Shown here in pieces: positions 1 through 9,816 of a stretch of DNA of 64,000 bases. Within the stretch, counting starts at the first letter, position 1. Each line of letters starts with the position of its first letter. The notes beneath the pieces are model-generated. The model had not been told where the DNA came from and made no database searches. It saw only the letters and a list, made by a program, of their open reading frames with translations. The position numbers and the translations under genes were made by a program. Source of the DNA: CAVTHW01 sp963734625 (GTDB lineage: Bacteria > Acidobacteriota > Terriglobia > Bryobacterales > Bryobacteraceae); contig CAVTHW010000019.1 of NCBI GenBank assembly GCA_963734625.1, forward strand, positions 1 to 64,000. Reading direction: 5' to 3'.

Positions 1-47
1 TGGCGCGCCTTCGCCCAATGCTCCGAAATGTGCTGCATAGCGCCGTA

Positions 48-1215
48 CTACGTGCGGTAGCTCGCGTTGATGGTGATGTAGTCGTGGGTCAGATCGCAGG
101 TCCAGAAGGTCGCCGTGCCCGGACCCTTCTCACCGAGTTGCAGACGGATGGCGCAGTCGGGCTCGTCGAGCTTCTTCGACAACGCTGCTTCGTCGTATTC
201 GGCGGCCAGGCCCTTGCGGCAGACGCGCACGCCCTGCAGCCAGACATCGGTTTTCGTTGGATCGAACGCTACGCCGGCGTAGCCTGCCGCGCAGAGAATG
301 CGACCCCAGTTCGGGTCGGAGCCGGCAATGGCGGTCTTCGTGAGATTCGAGTTTGCGATGGCGCGTCCGATCTTCGCGGCGTCTGTGTTGTTGCGCGCGC
401 CCTCGATGTGGATCTCGATGAGCTTTTTCGCGCCCTCGCCGTCGCGGGCGATCTGTTTCGCGAGCGACTGGCAGACCTCGTTCAATGCCGCTTGAAACTG
501 CGCGCGATTCTTCGGACCGATCTTCACTCCCGACACTCCATTGGCCATCACCAGCAGCGTGTCGTTGGTGCTCATGTCGCCATCGACGGTCAGGCGGTTG
601 TAGCTGGTCGCGACGGCTGCGCGCAAGGCGCTGTTCAAGTCAGCGGGCGAGACCGCCGCGTCGGTCAGAACATAGGCGAGCGTGGTGGCCATGTTCGGAT
701 GGATCATGCCCGAACCCTTGGTCATGCCGGCGATCCTAAATCCACCCGCTTCGACGGTGTCCGTCTTGCGCACAGTATCGGTGGTCAGAATGGCGTCAGC
801 GGCGTCGGTGAAGCGCTCGGCGGAGAGCCCTTCGATCAGGGCGGGCAGGGCGTTGACGATCAGGAGGGGATCGAGTTCGACGCCGATCACACCGGTCGAG
901 CAAGGCAGCACCTGCGCGGCAGGCACATTCAACAGCTTCGCGGCGGCGCGACTGGTGGCTAGCAGCAACCTGGTCGCCTGTGCGCGTGGCGCAATTGGCG
1001 TTGCCGGCGTTTACCAGGACGGCTCGCGCCCGGCCGCCCGTGGCGTCCAGGTTCTTCCGGTCGAGCTTCACCGGCGCGGCTTTCACTCGATTGGTCGTGA
1101 AGACTGCCGCGGCGGACGCTTCGGTGTCGGAAACGATCAAGGCCAGATCGGGCTTCTCCAGCTTGCGTATGCCCGCATACAAAGCGGAGTAGCGAAAGCC
1201 TTCAGGCAAACTCAC
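48..1215 (-). CDS. argJ: Bifunctional glutamate N-acetyltransferase / amino-acid acetyltransferase ArgJ (one frameshift)
   Basis: ArgJ moves the acetyl group from N-acetylornithine to glutamate and can also acetylate glutamate with acetyl-CoA in the cytoplasmic arginine pathway. The self-cleavage region KGSGMIHPNMATTLAYVLTD is present near residue 170, with the processing Thr after NMA. The TGVIGVELD stretch lies before it, and the C-terminus YITINASYRT matches the family ending. I chose the GTG at 1215 because GGAG lies about ten bases upstream and the protein then begins VSLPEGFRYSALYAGIRK, as in homologues. The reading frame shifts by one base near 970-985. The total of about 389 codons is the usual length, so the break is probably a sequencing error. 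It is downstream of aroC-def-fmt on the same strand, separated by about 450 bases. Confidence 0.92.
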
Positions 1216-1671
1216 TTTCGATGCCTCTCCTTCATACAAGTCGATGAGCCAACCGCGATGGCCTCCAGGTAATGCCGTGGCACAGTCATATTTTACGCAC
1301 GCCCGAAAGCGGTCCAACTCCAACAAGGGCGCTTTCCTGCCTGCCACGACAATTTGAGAACGGAGGTGGGGCCGATATCTGTTGGGGTGTTGGTCACCCA
1401 GGAATCAAACGCCACCAATCCCCGCATGACACTACCCGGTCTGAGCACAGGCAGGCTCGGTCCCGACGCCCCAAGTCATCTTAGCAAGGGGCCTGCATCC
1501 CTGGCCTGGATGTGTGCTGGATGCAAGTGCGTTCGCAGGCTCTCCGAAAGAAGGCAATTGACCCGCCACTTCGTCGAGAGCCATTTCCAAACTCCGCCGC
1601 TCCGCGGCAACAAGGCTGCCACTCCGCGGCAACAGGCAGCCGATCTGGAGATCGGCGTTCCCAGGGCCCGC
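1216..1671. other. Intergenic gap between fmt and argJ with a short direct repeat
   Basis: No convincing gene is visible on either strand. The only structure seen is an imperfect direct repeat of CTCCGCGGCAACA at about 1600-1620 and 1623-1641, followed by a small inverted repeat (CGATCTGGAGATCG) near 1641-1654 just downstream of the fmt stop. The repeat unit resembles the short tandem units seen between genes in Solibacter-like genomes. That comparison is from memory. Confidence 0.4.
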
Positions 1672-2623
1672 TCAGGGACGTCCCCCCAGCATGTCATCGC
1701 CGGAGAGCCGTGTGCCGTTCATGAACGCTGCTACAGGTACGCGGTTGCGGCCTTCCAACTGGACTTCCACCAATTCGAGGACGCCGCCTCCGGTGCCGGC
1801 AAGCAAGCGCTTGCCGATGGCGTGCATCAGGCCCGGCGGCAGGGCCTCGCCCACCATCCATTCACTGGAAGACACCGGATGGCATTTCCAAATGTTGAAG
1901 CGCTGGCCTCGAAACGATGTCCAGGCGCCCGGCCAGGGCAGGAAGCCGCGCGCGCGATTGGTGATCTCCTGGGCCGTGCGACGCCAGTCGATCAGACCAT
2001 CTTCCTTGCGCAGAATGCGCGCCAGCGTGGCTTCGGATTGAACCTGCGGCACTCGCGGGCAGATGCCCTGTTCGAGCAGCTCGCAGGGTCTCGATCAGCA
2101 GCTTCGCGCCGGTTTGAGAGAGGCGCGAGCCCAGCTCCAGCGCGTTTTCGTCGATGCCGATGTTGGTCTCGGCCTGCAGCAAGATGTCACCAGTGTCCAG
2201 TCCGGCGTTGATCATCATCGTGGTAACGCCGGTGGTCGTGTCGCCCGAGGCGATGGTCCACTGAATCGGCGCCGCCCCCCGCCAGCGGGGCAGCAGCGAG
2301 GCATGCACGTTGACAATACCCAGGCGGGGCAGGTCGATGATGGCCTGGGGGATGATCTGTCCGAAGCCCACCACCACCATCGCGGTGGCGTCGATGTGCT
2401 TGAGTTCCTCCACCACCTCGGGACGGCGGACTCGTTCGGGCTGGCAGACGCGCAGCCCCAAGCGCAAAGCGGCCTGCTTGACCGGAGATGGCGCCAGCTC
2501 CTGGCCCCGGCCCTTGGGACGATCCGGTTGGGTGTAGACGGCGGCGACTTCGTGTCCGGCAGCAACGAGGGCTTCGAGCGTGGGGACCGCGAACTGGGGG
2601 GTACCTAGAAAAACGACTTTCAT
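1672..2623 (-). CDS. fmt: Methionyl-tRNA formyltransferase (one frameshift)
   Basis: Fmt formylates initiator Met-tRNA with 10-formyl-tetrahydrofolate. The N-terminal Rossmann part starts MKVVFLGTPQFAVPTLEAL. The catalytic core NVHASLLPRWRGAAPIQW (Asn and His of the NxH motif) and the GDTTTGVTTMMINAGLDTGDIL stretch are intact. The C-terminal anticodon-binding-like domain continues in another frame (ARGFLPWPGAWTSF) after a one-base shift near 2050-2090. The whole is about 317 codons, normal for the family. The ATG at 2623 is preferred over the upstream TTG because homologues begin MKVVFLGTP; it lies 14 bases after the def stop. It forms a probable operon with aroC and def, which fits because deformylase removes the formyl group added through Fmt. 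Confidence 0.93.
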
Positions 2624-2636
2624 CGACAAACGAAGG

Positions 2637-3167
2637 TTACCACTCGTTGGCCTTGGCCAGTTTGCGGATCTTGCGTTTGATCAGGTCGCGCTTCAGCATG
2701 CTGATGTGGCTGAGGAAAAGAATTCCATTGAGGTGGTCAATCTCGTGTTGGATCGCGCGCGCCAGCAAATCCTCGGCTTCGAACTCGAACCACTCTCCGT
2801 CAGCTTTCTGGGCGCGGACACGCACTTTCATGGCGCGCGTAACGTCCTCGCGAAAGCCGGGAATCGAGAGACAGCCTTCCTCGCCGATCTGGCGGCCCTG
2901 CTTGTCGAGGATCTCAGGGTTGATCAGGACCAGTTGGGCAGACGGATCTTCGCCGGCGGTGGGATCAATCACGGCTACGCGCTTTGAGACGGCGATTTGT
3001 GGCGCCGCGAGGCCGAGTCCCTTGGCGGCATACATCGTCTCAAACATGCTGTCGACCAGATCGCGCAGCTCGGGCGTGCCAAATTCGGCCACCGGCAGAG
3101 CCGGCGTCTCCAGGACGGGATCCCCGTATTTGACGATTTTGTAAATGGTTGCCGTTTTGCTGCCCAC
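2637..3167 (-). CDS. def: Peptide deformylase
   Basis: This metalloenzyme removes the N-formyl group from nascent proteins at the ribosome exit. All three family motifs are visible: GLGLAAPQI, EEGCLSIPG (metal-binding Cys) and QHEIDHLNG (two metal-binding His and the catalytic Glu). The 176-residue length is normal. The gene is intact. Its GTG start follows directly on the aroC stop (TGA then GTG), which indicates translational coupling, and fmt starts just after it. The def-fmt pairing is widely conserved. Confidence 0.97.
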   Translation of the reverse strand: MGSKTATIYKIVKYGDPVLETPALPVAEFGTPELRDLVDSMFETMYAAKGLGLAAPQIAVSKRVAVIDPTAGEDPSAQLVLINPEILDKQGRQIGEEGCLSIPGFREDVTRAMKVRVRAQKADGEWFEFEAEDLLARAIQHEIDHLNGILFLSHISMLKRDLIKRKIRKLAKANEW

Positions 3168-4340
3168 TCAGAATTCCTTTACCTGTTGGATGTAGCCATC
3201 AAAGTTACGACGCGACTCTCTGAGGCTATCCCCTCCAAATTTATCAAGAAAGCACTGGGCGAGCACGAGGGCCACCATCGCCTCGCCGATTACTCCGGCT
3301 GCGGGAAGCACGCACACGTCGCTGCGCTCATAGGCTCCAAGCGCGGCTTCCTTGGTCTGCATATCTACGCTTTCCAAAGGCTTACGAAGCGTCGAGATCG
3401 GCTTGATCAGGCCTCGCACTAGGATCTCCTGGCCGTTTGAAATGCCACCCTCAATGCCGCCGGCTTTGTTCGAACCGCGCGTGAATTCGTGCCGCTCGCG
3501 GCTGTAACCGATTGTGTCCTGCACCTTGGAGCCGAAGTAAGCCGCGGCTTCATCGGCGCTGCCGATGAAGACACCCTTGACCGCCTGCATCGACATAATG
3601 GCCTGAGCGAGCTTGCCGTCGAGGCGGGTGTCCCAGGCGATGTGCGATCCCAGGCCGATGGGCACGCCGTGCGCGCGCACCTCAAAAACCCCGCCGACAG
3701 TATCGCCCGTGCGGTAAGCCTCATCCACGACCGCCTTCATGCGTGCCTCGGCCTCTTCATCGACGCAGCCCAACAGCACGGAGTCCTTGTGCGAAAGGGC
3801 CTCGATCTCCACCCATTCCACTTCGCGTTCGAGCCGGGCCGAACCGGCCTGGACAACGTGGCTCAGGACTTCGATGCCGAACTGCCGCAGGAACTGTTTG
3901 GAGAGCGCTCCGGCCGCGACGCGCGCGGTGGTCTCGCGGGCGCTGGCGCGCTCCAGGATGTAGCGGGCGTCAGTGAAATTGTACTTGATCGCGCCAGCCA
4001 GGTCCGCATGGCCGGGACGCGGGCGGGTGAGCGGCTTCTGCTTTGACTCGCTGTCCGCAACCGATTCAACAGGAAGGACTTCGGTCCAGTTCTGCCAATC
4101 ATGGTTGCGGATGATCATGGCTACCGGGGAGCCTATGGTCTGGGAATGGCGGACGCCGCAGACGATCTCGACCTGATCGGTTTCGATCTTCATCCGTCCG
4201 CCGCGGCCGAAGCCTTGCTGGCGGCGCCAAAGCTCCCGGTTCACCTCGGCTACCGAGACGGGGATCCCGGAGGGAAGACCCGTCAACGTTGCGACGAGAC
4301 ATTCGCCGTGGGACTCGCCAGCAGTTTCAAATCTCAACAT
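3168..4340 (-). CDS. aroC: Chorismate synthase
   Basis: AroC converts 5-enolpyruvylshikimate-3-phosphate to chorismate with reduced FMN, the last step of the shikimate pathway. The family signatures GESHGECLVATLTGLPSG (N-terminus), FGRGGRMKIE, RPRPGHADLAGAIKYNF and GGIEGGISNG are all readable in one intact 390-residue frame. It is the first gene of an aroC-def-fmt run on the minus strand. The upstream region also holds the divergent small gene at 4557. Confidence 0.97.
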   Translation of the reverse strand: MLRFETAGESHGECLVATLTGLPSGIPVSVAEVNRELWRRQQGFGRGGRMKIETDQVEIVCGVRHSQTIGSPVAMIIRNHDWQNWTEVLPVESVADSESKQKPLTRPRPGHADLAGAIKYNFTDARYILERASARETTARVAAGALSKQFLRQFGIEVLSHVVQAGSARLEREVEWVEIEALSHKDSVLLGCVDEEAEARMKAVVDEAYRTGDTVGGVFEVRAHGVPIGLGSHIAWDTRLDGKLAQAIMSMQAVKGVFIGSADEAAAYFGSKVQDTIGYSRERHEFTRGSNKAGGIEGGISNGQEILVRGLIKPISTLRKPLESVDMQTKEAALGAYERSDVCVLPAAGVIGEAMVALVLAQCFLDKFGGDSLRESRRNFDGYIQQVKEF

Positions 4341-4450
4341 CGGGGATCACTCTCTATCCTACGAGAGTGTTCTGGAACCAGCAACTTAGCGGTACCCGTC
4401 AATAACCTCCCCAAGGCCCCCTGCACTCATCCGACACGTCTCGCGATAAA

Positions 4451-4519
4451 TTGATGTGTCGCCTCATGCACCAATGTGACATCAAAAGTGTTGACGAGAT
4501 GATATCATTGATGTACGCT
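4451..4519 (+). promoter_or_regulatory. Candidate promoter and operator before the 4557 gene
   Basis: A sigma70-like pair is visible: TTGACG at 4491-4496 and TACGCT at 4514-4519 with a 17-base spacer. The spacer contains the perfect palindrome ATGATATCAT (4499-4508). Just upstream, TTGATGT (4451-4457) and ACATCAA (4479-4485) form an inverted repeat. These are sequence observations; the regulatory role is inferred. Confidence 0.4.
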
Positions 4520-4556
4520 GTTGATTGAAAGGGAAGGAAAGCCAATCCGGCGCACT

Positions 4557-4799
4557 ATGTCCAAACGTATCGTCTTCACATTCGATCCAAAGAGCCTGGG
4601 AAGCCTTGAAGCAGTGAAGGATAAGGGCAAATTCTCATCGCTGGGCACGGCGGTGAGGGAGTCGATTCTGGTCAATGAAGTGCTCCACAATCAGGTGGCC
4701 CAAGGCTTCACCGAGGTCGTGGTCCGTAACCCGATCACAAAACAGGAAAAGACAATTGTGATCCCTTCGATCCAGGAATCGGGTATTGTCCAGTCATAG
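4557..4799 (+). CDS. Small hypothetical protein, possibly ribbon-helix-helix-like
   Basis: The family is not recognised with certainty. The 80-residue protein starts MSKRIVFTFDPKSLGSLEAV, then has two probable helices (SSLGTAVRESILVNEVLHNQ) and a final beta-rich part (FTEVVVRNPITKQEKTIVIP). The pattern of a beta strand followed by two helices resembles small ribbon-helix-helix DNA-binding proteins, but this is only an impression. The ATG at 4557 is chosen over an upstream TTG at 4521. The next gene follows after six bases, so the two are probably one transcript. A palindrome in the upstream promoter could be its own binding site. Confidence 0.6.
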   Translation: MSKRIVFTFDPKSLGSLEAVKDKGKFSSLGTAVRESILVNEVLHNQVAQGFTEVVVRNPITKQEKTIVIPSIQESGIVQS

Positions 4800-4805
4800 T
4801 CTCCA

Positions 4806-5129
4806 ATGCGCGACGAAGGCCAGAGGGATGCTGAAATCCTCGACGGAGAAACCGCCGAGGAGACGCAGGTCGTCGACGATCCCCAGGAAAAGCCATACGC
4901 AACTCCGCCGCGCGACCCCTCAAAAGACCGGGCAATCATCGCATGGATGCTGATCGGGATTCTGGCCGGGGGGCTTGTGTTCCACTACGTTGCCGTCATC
5001 GCATTTGAATGGGCGGGGAAGCACGACGCCGTCAAGAGCCTGGAACCGATCCTCAACGCCTGGCTGCCGGTGGTGTCAGGGCTCGCCGGCGCGGCAGTGA
5101 CTTACTACTTTACCCGCGAGCGCCGGTAG
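4806..5129 (+). CDS. Small two-helix membrane protein, function unknown
   Basis: The 107-residue product has a charged, acidic N-terminal 40 residues and then two hydrophobic segments: IIAWMLIGILAGGLVFHYVA at about 44-63 and LNAWLPVVSGLAGAAVTYYF at about 83-102. It ends in a basic tail (TRERR). The arrangement suggests an inner-membrane protein with both ends in the cytoplasm. No known domain was recognised. It lies six bases after the small 4557 gene and is likely co-transcribed with it. Confidence 0.6.
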   Translation: MRDEGQRDAEILDGETAEETQVVDDPQEKPYATPPRDPSKDRAIIAWMLIGILAGGLVFHYVAVIAFEWAGKHDAVKSLEPILNAWLPVVSGLAGAAVTYYFTRERR

Positions 5130-5819
5130 ACGAGGAGTTCGAGGCTGCGGCGAAGGGACACCATCTCAGGGGCCAGTCGCGTAAGTTTCTTATAACAGTT
5201 TCTTCATTCGTCGCCGCAGTCCGCCGCACGCGGTCCATGGCATCGTCGGCACGGCCGTTTTCCCTTCTGATTTCCCCAGGTTACAGCCACGCATTCGCCC
5301 GCCGAAACGCCGCTTGCCCGTAACGGAGAATCTCCCCCGCAATTCATTGGCGATCCCCACGGCGCGCGTTAGGCGAAGTGCGCCATACTGCCGTAAGACA
5401 CTGAAAATAAAAGTCATCTTCGACCAACGGAATCTGTTTACAGACGGCAAGAATACCCACGCCTGGTGGGTCGAGGATTAACGGATATTCAGGTGTCTGT
5501 AACCGCATCTTTACATTCTTGGGCTACCATACACGTAGGCGCTTGAGGTTAGTAATCAGACGCAACGACCGCATAGGATTCTGCTGTCGATTCGAGACGG
5601 CCGGCCTGTGCGCGATCCGCTCCAGGGGTGGCTGTGTCCAAGTTCACGAGCACAACAAGGTCGTCGCGGCCGAGCCACCAGCGATATTCAGTTTTCATGG
5701 ATCACGACTTCTTTCGCATTGCCCGTCCCCCGATCGGCGTTCGCCATGGCGTGAGCGCTGGGCCAGATACGACTCGCGGCGGGCATTGCCAGCTCTTAAC
5801 TCAATCAAAAGGTGAGGAT
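5130..5819. other. Long intergenic region upstream of the TonB-dependent receptor
   Basis: About 690 bases without a gene I can support. Short open frames exist on both strands, but they show no recognisable protein and no good ribosome binding site. The region probably holds the promoter of the receptor gene. TTTACA at about 5511 is a possible -35 box, but no good -10 box follows it. Confidence 0.4.
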
Positions 5820-8800
5820 ATGCTCAGGCAAATCTGTGGGCTCCTGTTGTGTACAGTTTTCGCTGTGGCGCTTCTGCCAGCACAAAACAGCGCGGGTAAC
5901 GGCGCGGTGAGCGGCGTAGTGCAGGATGCGTCCGGCGCCGTCGTTCCCGGAGCAAGAGTGGTGGTCGCCAATGCCGAAAAAGGCATCCGGCGCGAGCTCG
6001 AATCAAATGGTTCAGGGCTTTTCAATGCTCCTGCCCTGGTGCCGTCGACGGGCTACAGCCTGACGGTCACCAAACAGGGATTCGCCACCTATAACGTGAG
6101 CGATTTTCAGGTTGCGGTCGGCGGCAACGTGGATTTCAAGATCCTGATGCAGGTTGCCAGCAGCGCTACACAGGTAGAAGTGGCCGCAGCCGCCCCTGTG
6201 ATCGAAGAGACTAAGAGCGGCGTCACGGACATCGTCAACCAGGGCCAGATCGATGGTTTGCCGGTCAACGGACGCCGTGCCGACACTTTCGCCCTGCTGA
6301 CCCCCGCCGTCGTGCCAGACGGCACATTCGGCCTGATCAGCTTCCGCGGGATCTCCTCTGGTAACGCCTTCCTCACCGATGGCAACTACACCACGAACAG
6401 TTTCTACATGGAAAACGCCGGACGTACGCGCATCACGACACAGATCTCGCAGGACGCCGTGCAGGAATTCCAGGTTCTCTCCGACGGCTATTCGGCCGAA
6501 TTCGGCCGCGCGATGGGCGGCATCATCAACACCGTGACCCGCAGCGGATCCAACGCATACCACGGCACGGGCTACGAGTTCTTCCGCAATCGCTCGCTGA
6601 ATGCACCCGACCGTTATGCTCCCTATTCGGTTCGCAATCCACCGGAGTGGCGTCACCAGGCGGGTGGCAGCCTCGGCGGGCCGATCAAGGAAAACAAGCT
6701 GTTCTTCTTCTCGAACTTCGAGATGGTGAAGCGCAACTTCCCCGGCCTGAACCGCATCACGAGCCCCCAGATCGCCGACGCGACGGGCAGCAAGGTGAAT
6801 CCGGCCAATTGCAAGGCACCCGCCACGGCGGCCCAATGCGCAGCCGCTTCCGCGTTCATTCAGAAGCAGATGGACGTATTGGTCCCGCGCACGGTCAGTT
6901 CTTACATGGGGTTTGCCAAGTTGGACTACCGTCCCAACGAGCGCAACACGTTCAGCTTCGACGCCAACGCCATGCACTGGCGTTCGCCTTATGGCATTCA
7001 GACCCAGGCCGTTCTCACGAATGGAAACATGATTGGCGGCAACGGCAACTCGACGGTCGAGACGCGTTACGGAAAAGCCGACTGGACCTGGATTACCTCG
7101 CCGAGCAGCCTGAACGATCTGCGCTTCGGCTGGTTTAAGGACCGGCTCTCCGATCCGGCGGCCTCCGACCTGTGGCCCTCCACGGGCGCGCTCGCGATTT
7201 CAGTAGCCGGCGCCGCGGTGGGTGCCGCGTCAGCCTATCCCCGCACGCAGCCCAGTGAGCAACGCTTCCAGATCAGCGACAACTACAGTCTGATTAAAGG
7301 CTCTCACTCGCTCAAGGTCGGCGTGGACTTCTCCACCACCGAGGACTATATCAACCAGATTTACAACGCGGCCGGTGCATATTCTTACTCAACGCTTAGC
7401 GCGTTTGCCCAGGACTTCACGGGGAACACGGCTGGCCTGCGCAGCTACAGCAGTTTCTCGCAGTCTTTCGGCAATCCGATCCAGGATTTCCGCACGACGG
7501 AAGTGAACCTATATGTCCAGGACACATGGAAGCTGAGCCGCAAGGCCACTTTGAATTACGGCGTCCGCTGGGAGAAGGCGCTCTTGCCGCAGCCCACAAT
7601 GTCCGATCCGAACTACCCGCAGACCAGCAGAATCCCGTCGCCCGACAAGAACTTCGCACCTCGTCTCAGCCTGGCTTACTCGCTGAATGACAAGACGGTG
7701 GTCCGCGTCGGCGGCGGTCTGTTCTACGCGCCCTTTATCGGCAACGGTCTCGACACGCTGTTCCTGGGTAACGGACTGTACCAGACCAGTATCTCGGTCA
7801 ACAGCACGTCAACCGGCGCGCCGGTCTTCCCCAATCCGGTTGCCTCGGTCAGCGCCGTTCCCGCGGGCACGAAGAACATCACATTTGCCTCGCCGAACTT
7901 CCACAATCCGTACACCGAGCAGGCGACGCTGGCCATCCAGCGCCAGATTGGCCGCGACATGGATTTCACGGCGAGCTACATCTTCAGCCACGGCGTCGGA
8001 CTCATCACCTCACGCGATCTGGATCTGGGTGCGCCGACTACGACGAAGACATACACCATCCAGGACGCCAGCAAGACCAATGTTGGCACATACACCACCC
8101 CGATCTGGACCTCGGCGTCGAAGATCGACTCGCGGTACGGCCGCATCTACCAGGTGGAAAACGGCGGCAACTCCTCTTATAACGCTCTGGCGCTGCAGTT
8201 CCGCAAACGCATGTCGCACGGGCTCACGCTGCAAGGTTCGTACACCTGGTCGCACGCCATCGACGACGCTCAGCAGTCCGGCGCCTCGAACACGATCGCC
8301 TATGCCCAATCGAATTTGTTGAACGGCAATTACTCGGCCGACAAAGGCAGTTCCGGCACCGACCAGCGGCATCGCGCCACGATCAACTGGCTCTGGGCAC
8401 CCAAGTTCACCAAGAGCAACTCCTGGGCCTCGCGTTATCTGGTGAACGGATGGGAACTCTCCTCCATCACCACCATGGCGTCGAGCCAACCCGCGACAGC
8501 TTTTGTCAGCATCAGCGGACAGCAGTTCACCGGCGTCACCTTCTACGGCGGCAACACGACGCTGAACGGTTCGGGCGGATGGGGCCGCGTGCCCTTCTGG
8601 CCGGTCAGCAGCCTGGACATCGACAAGATGTATAAGGTCGATGCGCGGCTCACGCGCAATCTGCCCTTCACCGAAAAAGTTACGGGCATGTTGATGTTCG
8701 AGGCATTCAACGCCTTCAACACGCAGTACAACACTGCCGTGAACACGACAGCCTACACCGCGACCAAGGGCGTCCTCGTCCCTGTCAACGCTCTCGGCAT

Positions 8801-8876
8801 CGGCAACCAGAGCCAGGGCTTCCCGGACGGCACCAACGCGCGCCGCGCCCAGGTAGCCTTCCGGTTAGTGTTCTAA
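5820..8876 (+). CDS. TonB-dependent receptor with carboxypeptidase-regulatory domain (Oar-like)
   Basis: This is an outer-membrane transporter of the type massively expanded in Acidobacteriota. The ATG at 5820 is chosen because AAAGGTGAGG lies just before it and a signal peptide follows (LLLCTVFAVALLPAQ). Residues of about 30-110 form a carboxypeptidase-regulatory-like domain (VSGVVQDASGAVVPGARVVV). A plug domain follows, then a long beta barrel with repeated aromatic-rich strands. The protein ends in ARRAQVAFRLVF, the terminal aromatic signature of outer-membrane barrels. The 1,018 residues are intact, and a strong terminator follows. The substrate cannot be told; relatives import glycans or other large molecules. 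Confidence 0.9.
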   Translation: MLRQICGLLLCTVFAVALLPAQNSAGNGAVSGVVQDASGAVVPGARVVVANAEKGIRRELESNGSGLFNAPALVPSTGYSLTVTKQGFATYNVSDFQVAVGGNVDFKILMQVASSATQVEVAAAAPVIEETKSGVTDIVNQGQIDGLPVNGRRADTFALLTPAVVPDGTFGLISFRGISSGNAFLTDGNYTTNSFYMENAGRTRITTQISQDAVQEFQVLSDGYSAEFGRAMGGIINTVTRSGSNAYHGTGYEFFRNRSLNAPDRYAPYSVRNPPEWRHQAGGSLGGPIKENKLFFFSNFEMVKRNFPGLNRITSPQIADATGSKVNPANCKAPATAAQCAAASAFIQKQMDVLVPRTVSSYMGFAKLDYRPNERNTFSFDANAMHWRSPYGIQTQAVLTNGNMIGGNGNSTVETRYGKADWTWITSPSSLNDLRFGWFKDRLSDPAASDLWPSTGALAISVAGAAVGAASAYPRTQPSEQRFQISDNYSLIKGSHSLKVGVDFSTTEDYINQIYNAAGAYSYSTLSAFAQDFTGNTAGLRSYSSFSQSFGNPIQDFRTTEVNLYVQDTWKLSRKATLNYGVRWEKALLPQPTMSDPNYPQTSRIPSPDKNFAPRLSLAYSLNDKTVVRVGGGLFYAPFIGNGLDTLFLGNGLYQTSISVNSTSTGAPVFPNPVASVSAVPAGTKNITFASPNFHNPYTEQATLAIQRQIGRDMDFTASYIFSHGVGLITSRDLDLGAPTTTKTYTIQDASKTNVGTYTTPIWTSASKIDSRYGRIYQVENGGNSSYNALALQFRKRMSHGLTLQGSYTWSHAIDDAQQSGASNTIAYAQSNLLNGNYSADKGSSGTDQRHRATINWLWAPKFTKSNSWASRYLVNGWELSSITTMASSQPATAFVSISGQQFTGVTFYGGNTTLNGSGGWGRVPFWPVSSLDIDKMYKVDARLTRNLPFTEKVTGMLMFEAFNAFNTQYNTAVNTTAYTATKGVLVPVNALGIGNQSQGFPDGTNARRAQVAFRLVF

Positions 8877-8926
8877 GACTCACATTGGCAACTGGCCGCG
8901 ATCGTCTCGCGGTCATCGGAAAGAAG

Positions 8927-8956
8927 CGGCAGGGTCCCAACGGATCCTGCCGTTTT
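8927..8956 (+). terminator. Rho-independent terminator after the TonB-dependent receptor
   Basis: An 11-bp hairpin (CGGCAGGGTCC, loop CAAC, GGATCCTGCCG, one G-T pair) is followed by TTTT at 8953-8956. It lies between convergent genes and could also serve the minus-strand gene that ends at 8959. Confidence 0.75.
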
Positions 8957-8958
8957 CA

Positions 8959-9663
8959 CTATTGATGAGGCTCGATGTGTTTCCTGCCCGTGGGCGGCTG
9001 GAGCTTGACCCCGGTGCAGGGCACGCCCTGCTCCAGGCCTTCCGAACCCGGCGCGCTGCAGTCCACCACCTTCGGGACCGTGAACAGGTACAGTGTTCTT
9101 CCCTCCACCAGAATCTTTTGATCCGGCTTCCAGTCACGTATCGGGAAGCTGTGCGAGACAATGCGTGTTCCGGGGGCCAGTTCGCGCAGGAAGCGCGGAC
9201 GGAACTTCTCCAGCACAGATGGAATCAGGAAGACTGTGACCACGCTGGCTTCGGAGATGTTGACGTCGAAGAAACTCTTCTGCACGAACTGCGCGCGGGC
9301 CGCCACACCGGCTCGCGCGGCATTTTCTCGCGCTTCCGAGATGCGTTGCGGATCGATATCGTAGCCGATGCCGCGGGCGCCGAATTCCTTGGCCGCCGTC
9401 ACGATAATGCGCCCGTCTCCGCAGCCCAGATCCGCGACGAAGTCGCCCGGTCCCACATGGGCCATTCGAAGCATCGTGCGGACCACATTCGGCGGAGTCT
9501 GGACGTAGGGCACGTCGAGGCCCTTGCCGAACTCGAGGCGGCTCGTGCTCTGGCAGGACGAGCCTGCAAGCATCAGCGCGGCCACAAGCAGCGACGTAGC
9601 AAAGCGCCGGAAGCCAGGCCGGCGCAGGGTTGCTGCGACGGAGGCTGCTTCGGATTCTGGCAC
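8959..9663 (-). CDS. Class I SAM-dependent methyltransferase with a lipoprotein signal
   Basis: The SAM-binding motif I (VADLGCGDGRIIVTAA) and an acidic motif II (GIGYDIDPQRI) identify a class I methyltransferase, likely about 140 residues of fold. The odd part is the N-terminus: a hydrophobic segment LLVAALMLAGSSCQS with a lipobox-like Cys, so the product appears to be exported and lipid-anchored. SAM is not known to be available outside the cytoplasm, so either the segment is only a membrane anchor or the export is real and unexplained. The substrate is unknown. A GTG start at 9663 is used. The gene converges on the receptor gene across the shared terminator. Confidence 0.8.
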   Translation of the reverse strand: MPESEAASVAATLRRPGFRRFATSLLVAALMLAGSSCQSTSRLEFGKGLDVPYVQTPPNVVRTMLRMAHVGPGDFVADLGCGDGRIIVTAAKEFGARGIGYDIDPQRISEARENAARAGVAARAQFVQKSFFDVNISEASVVTVFLIPSVLEKFRPRFLRELAPGTRIVSHSFPIRDWKPDQKILVEGRTLYLFTVPKVVDCSAPGSEGLEQGVPCTGVKLQPPTGRKHIEPHQ

Positions 9664-9816
9664 GCACTTAGCTTATACCCCCTGCGAACATACTCGTGAG
9701 ACCGGCTCAAGGCGGCTTTTTTCGCGGCGCCTCTGATCAATTCGATTCTGAGCTCCAGTCTGCAGGAAGCAGGAGAGCTCCTGCGGGTGCTCGAAATCGG
9801 TTATTGATGGAGGTGC

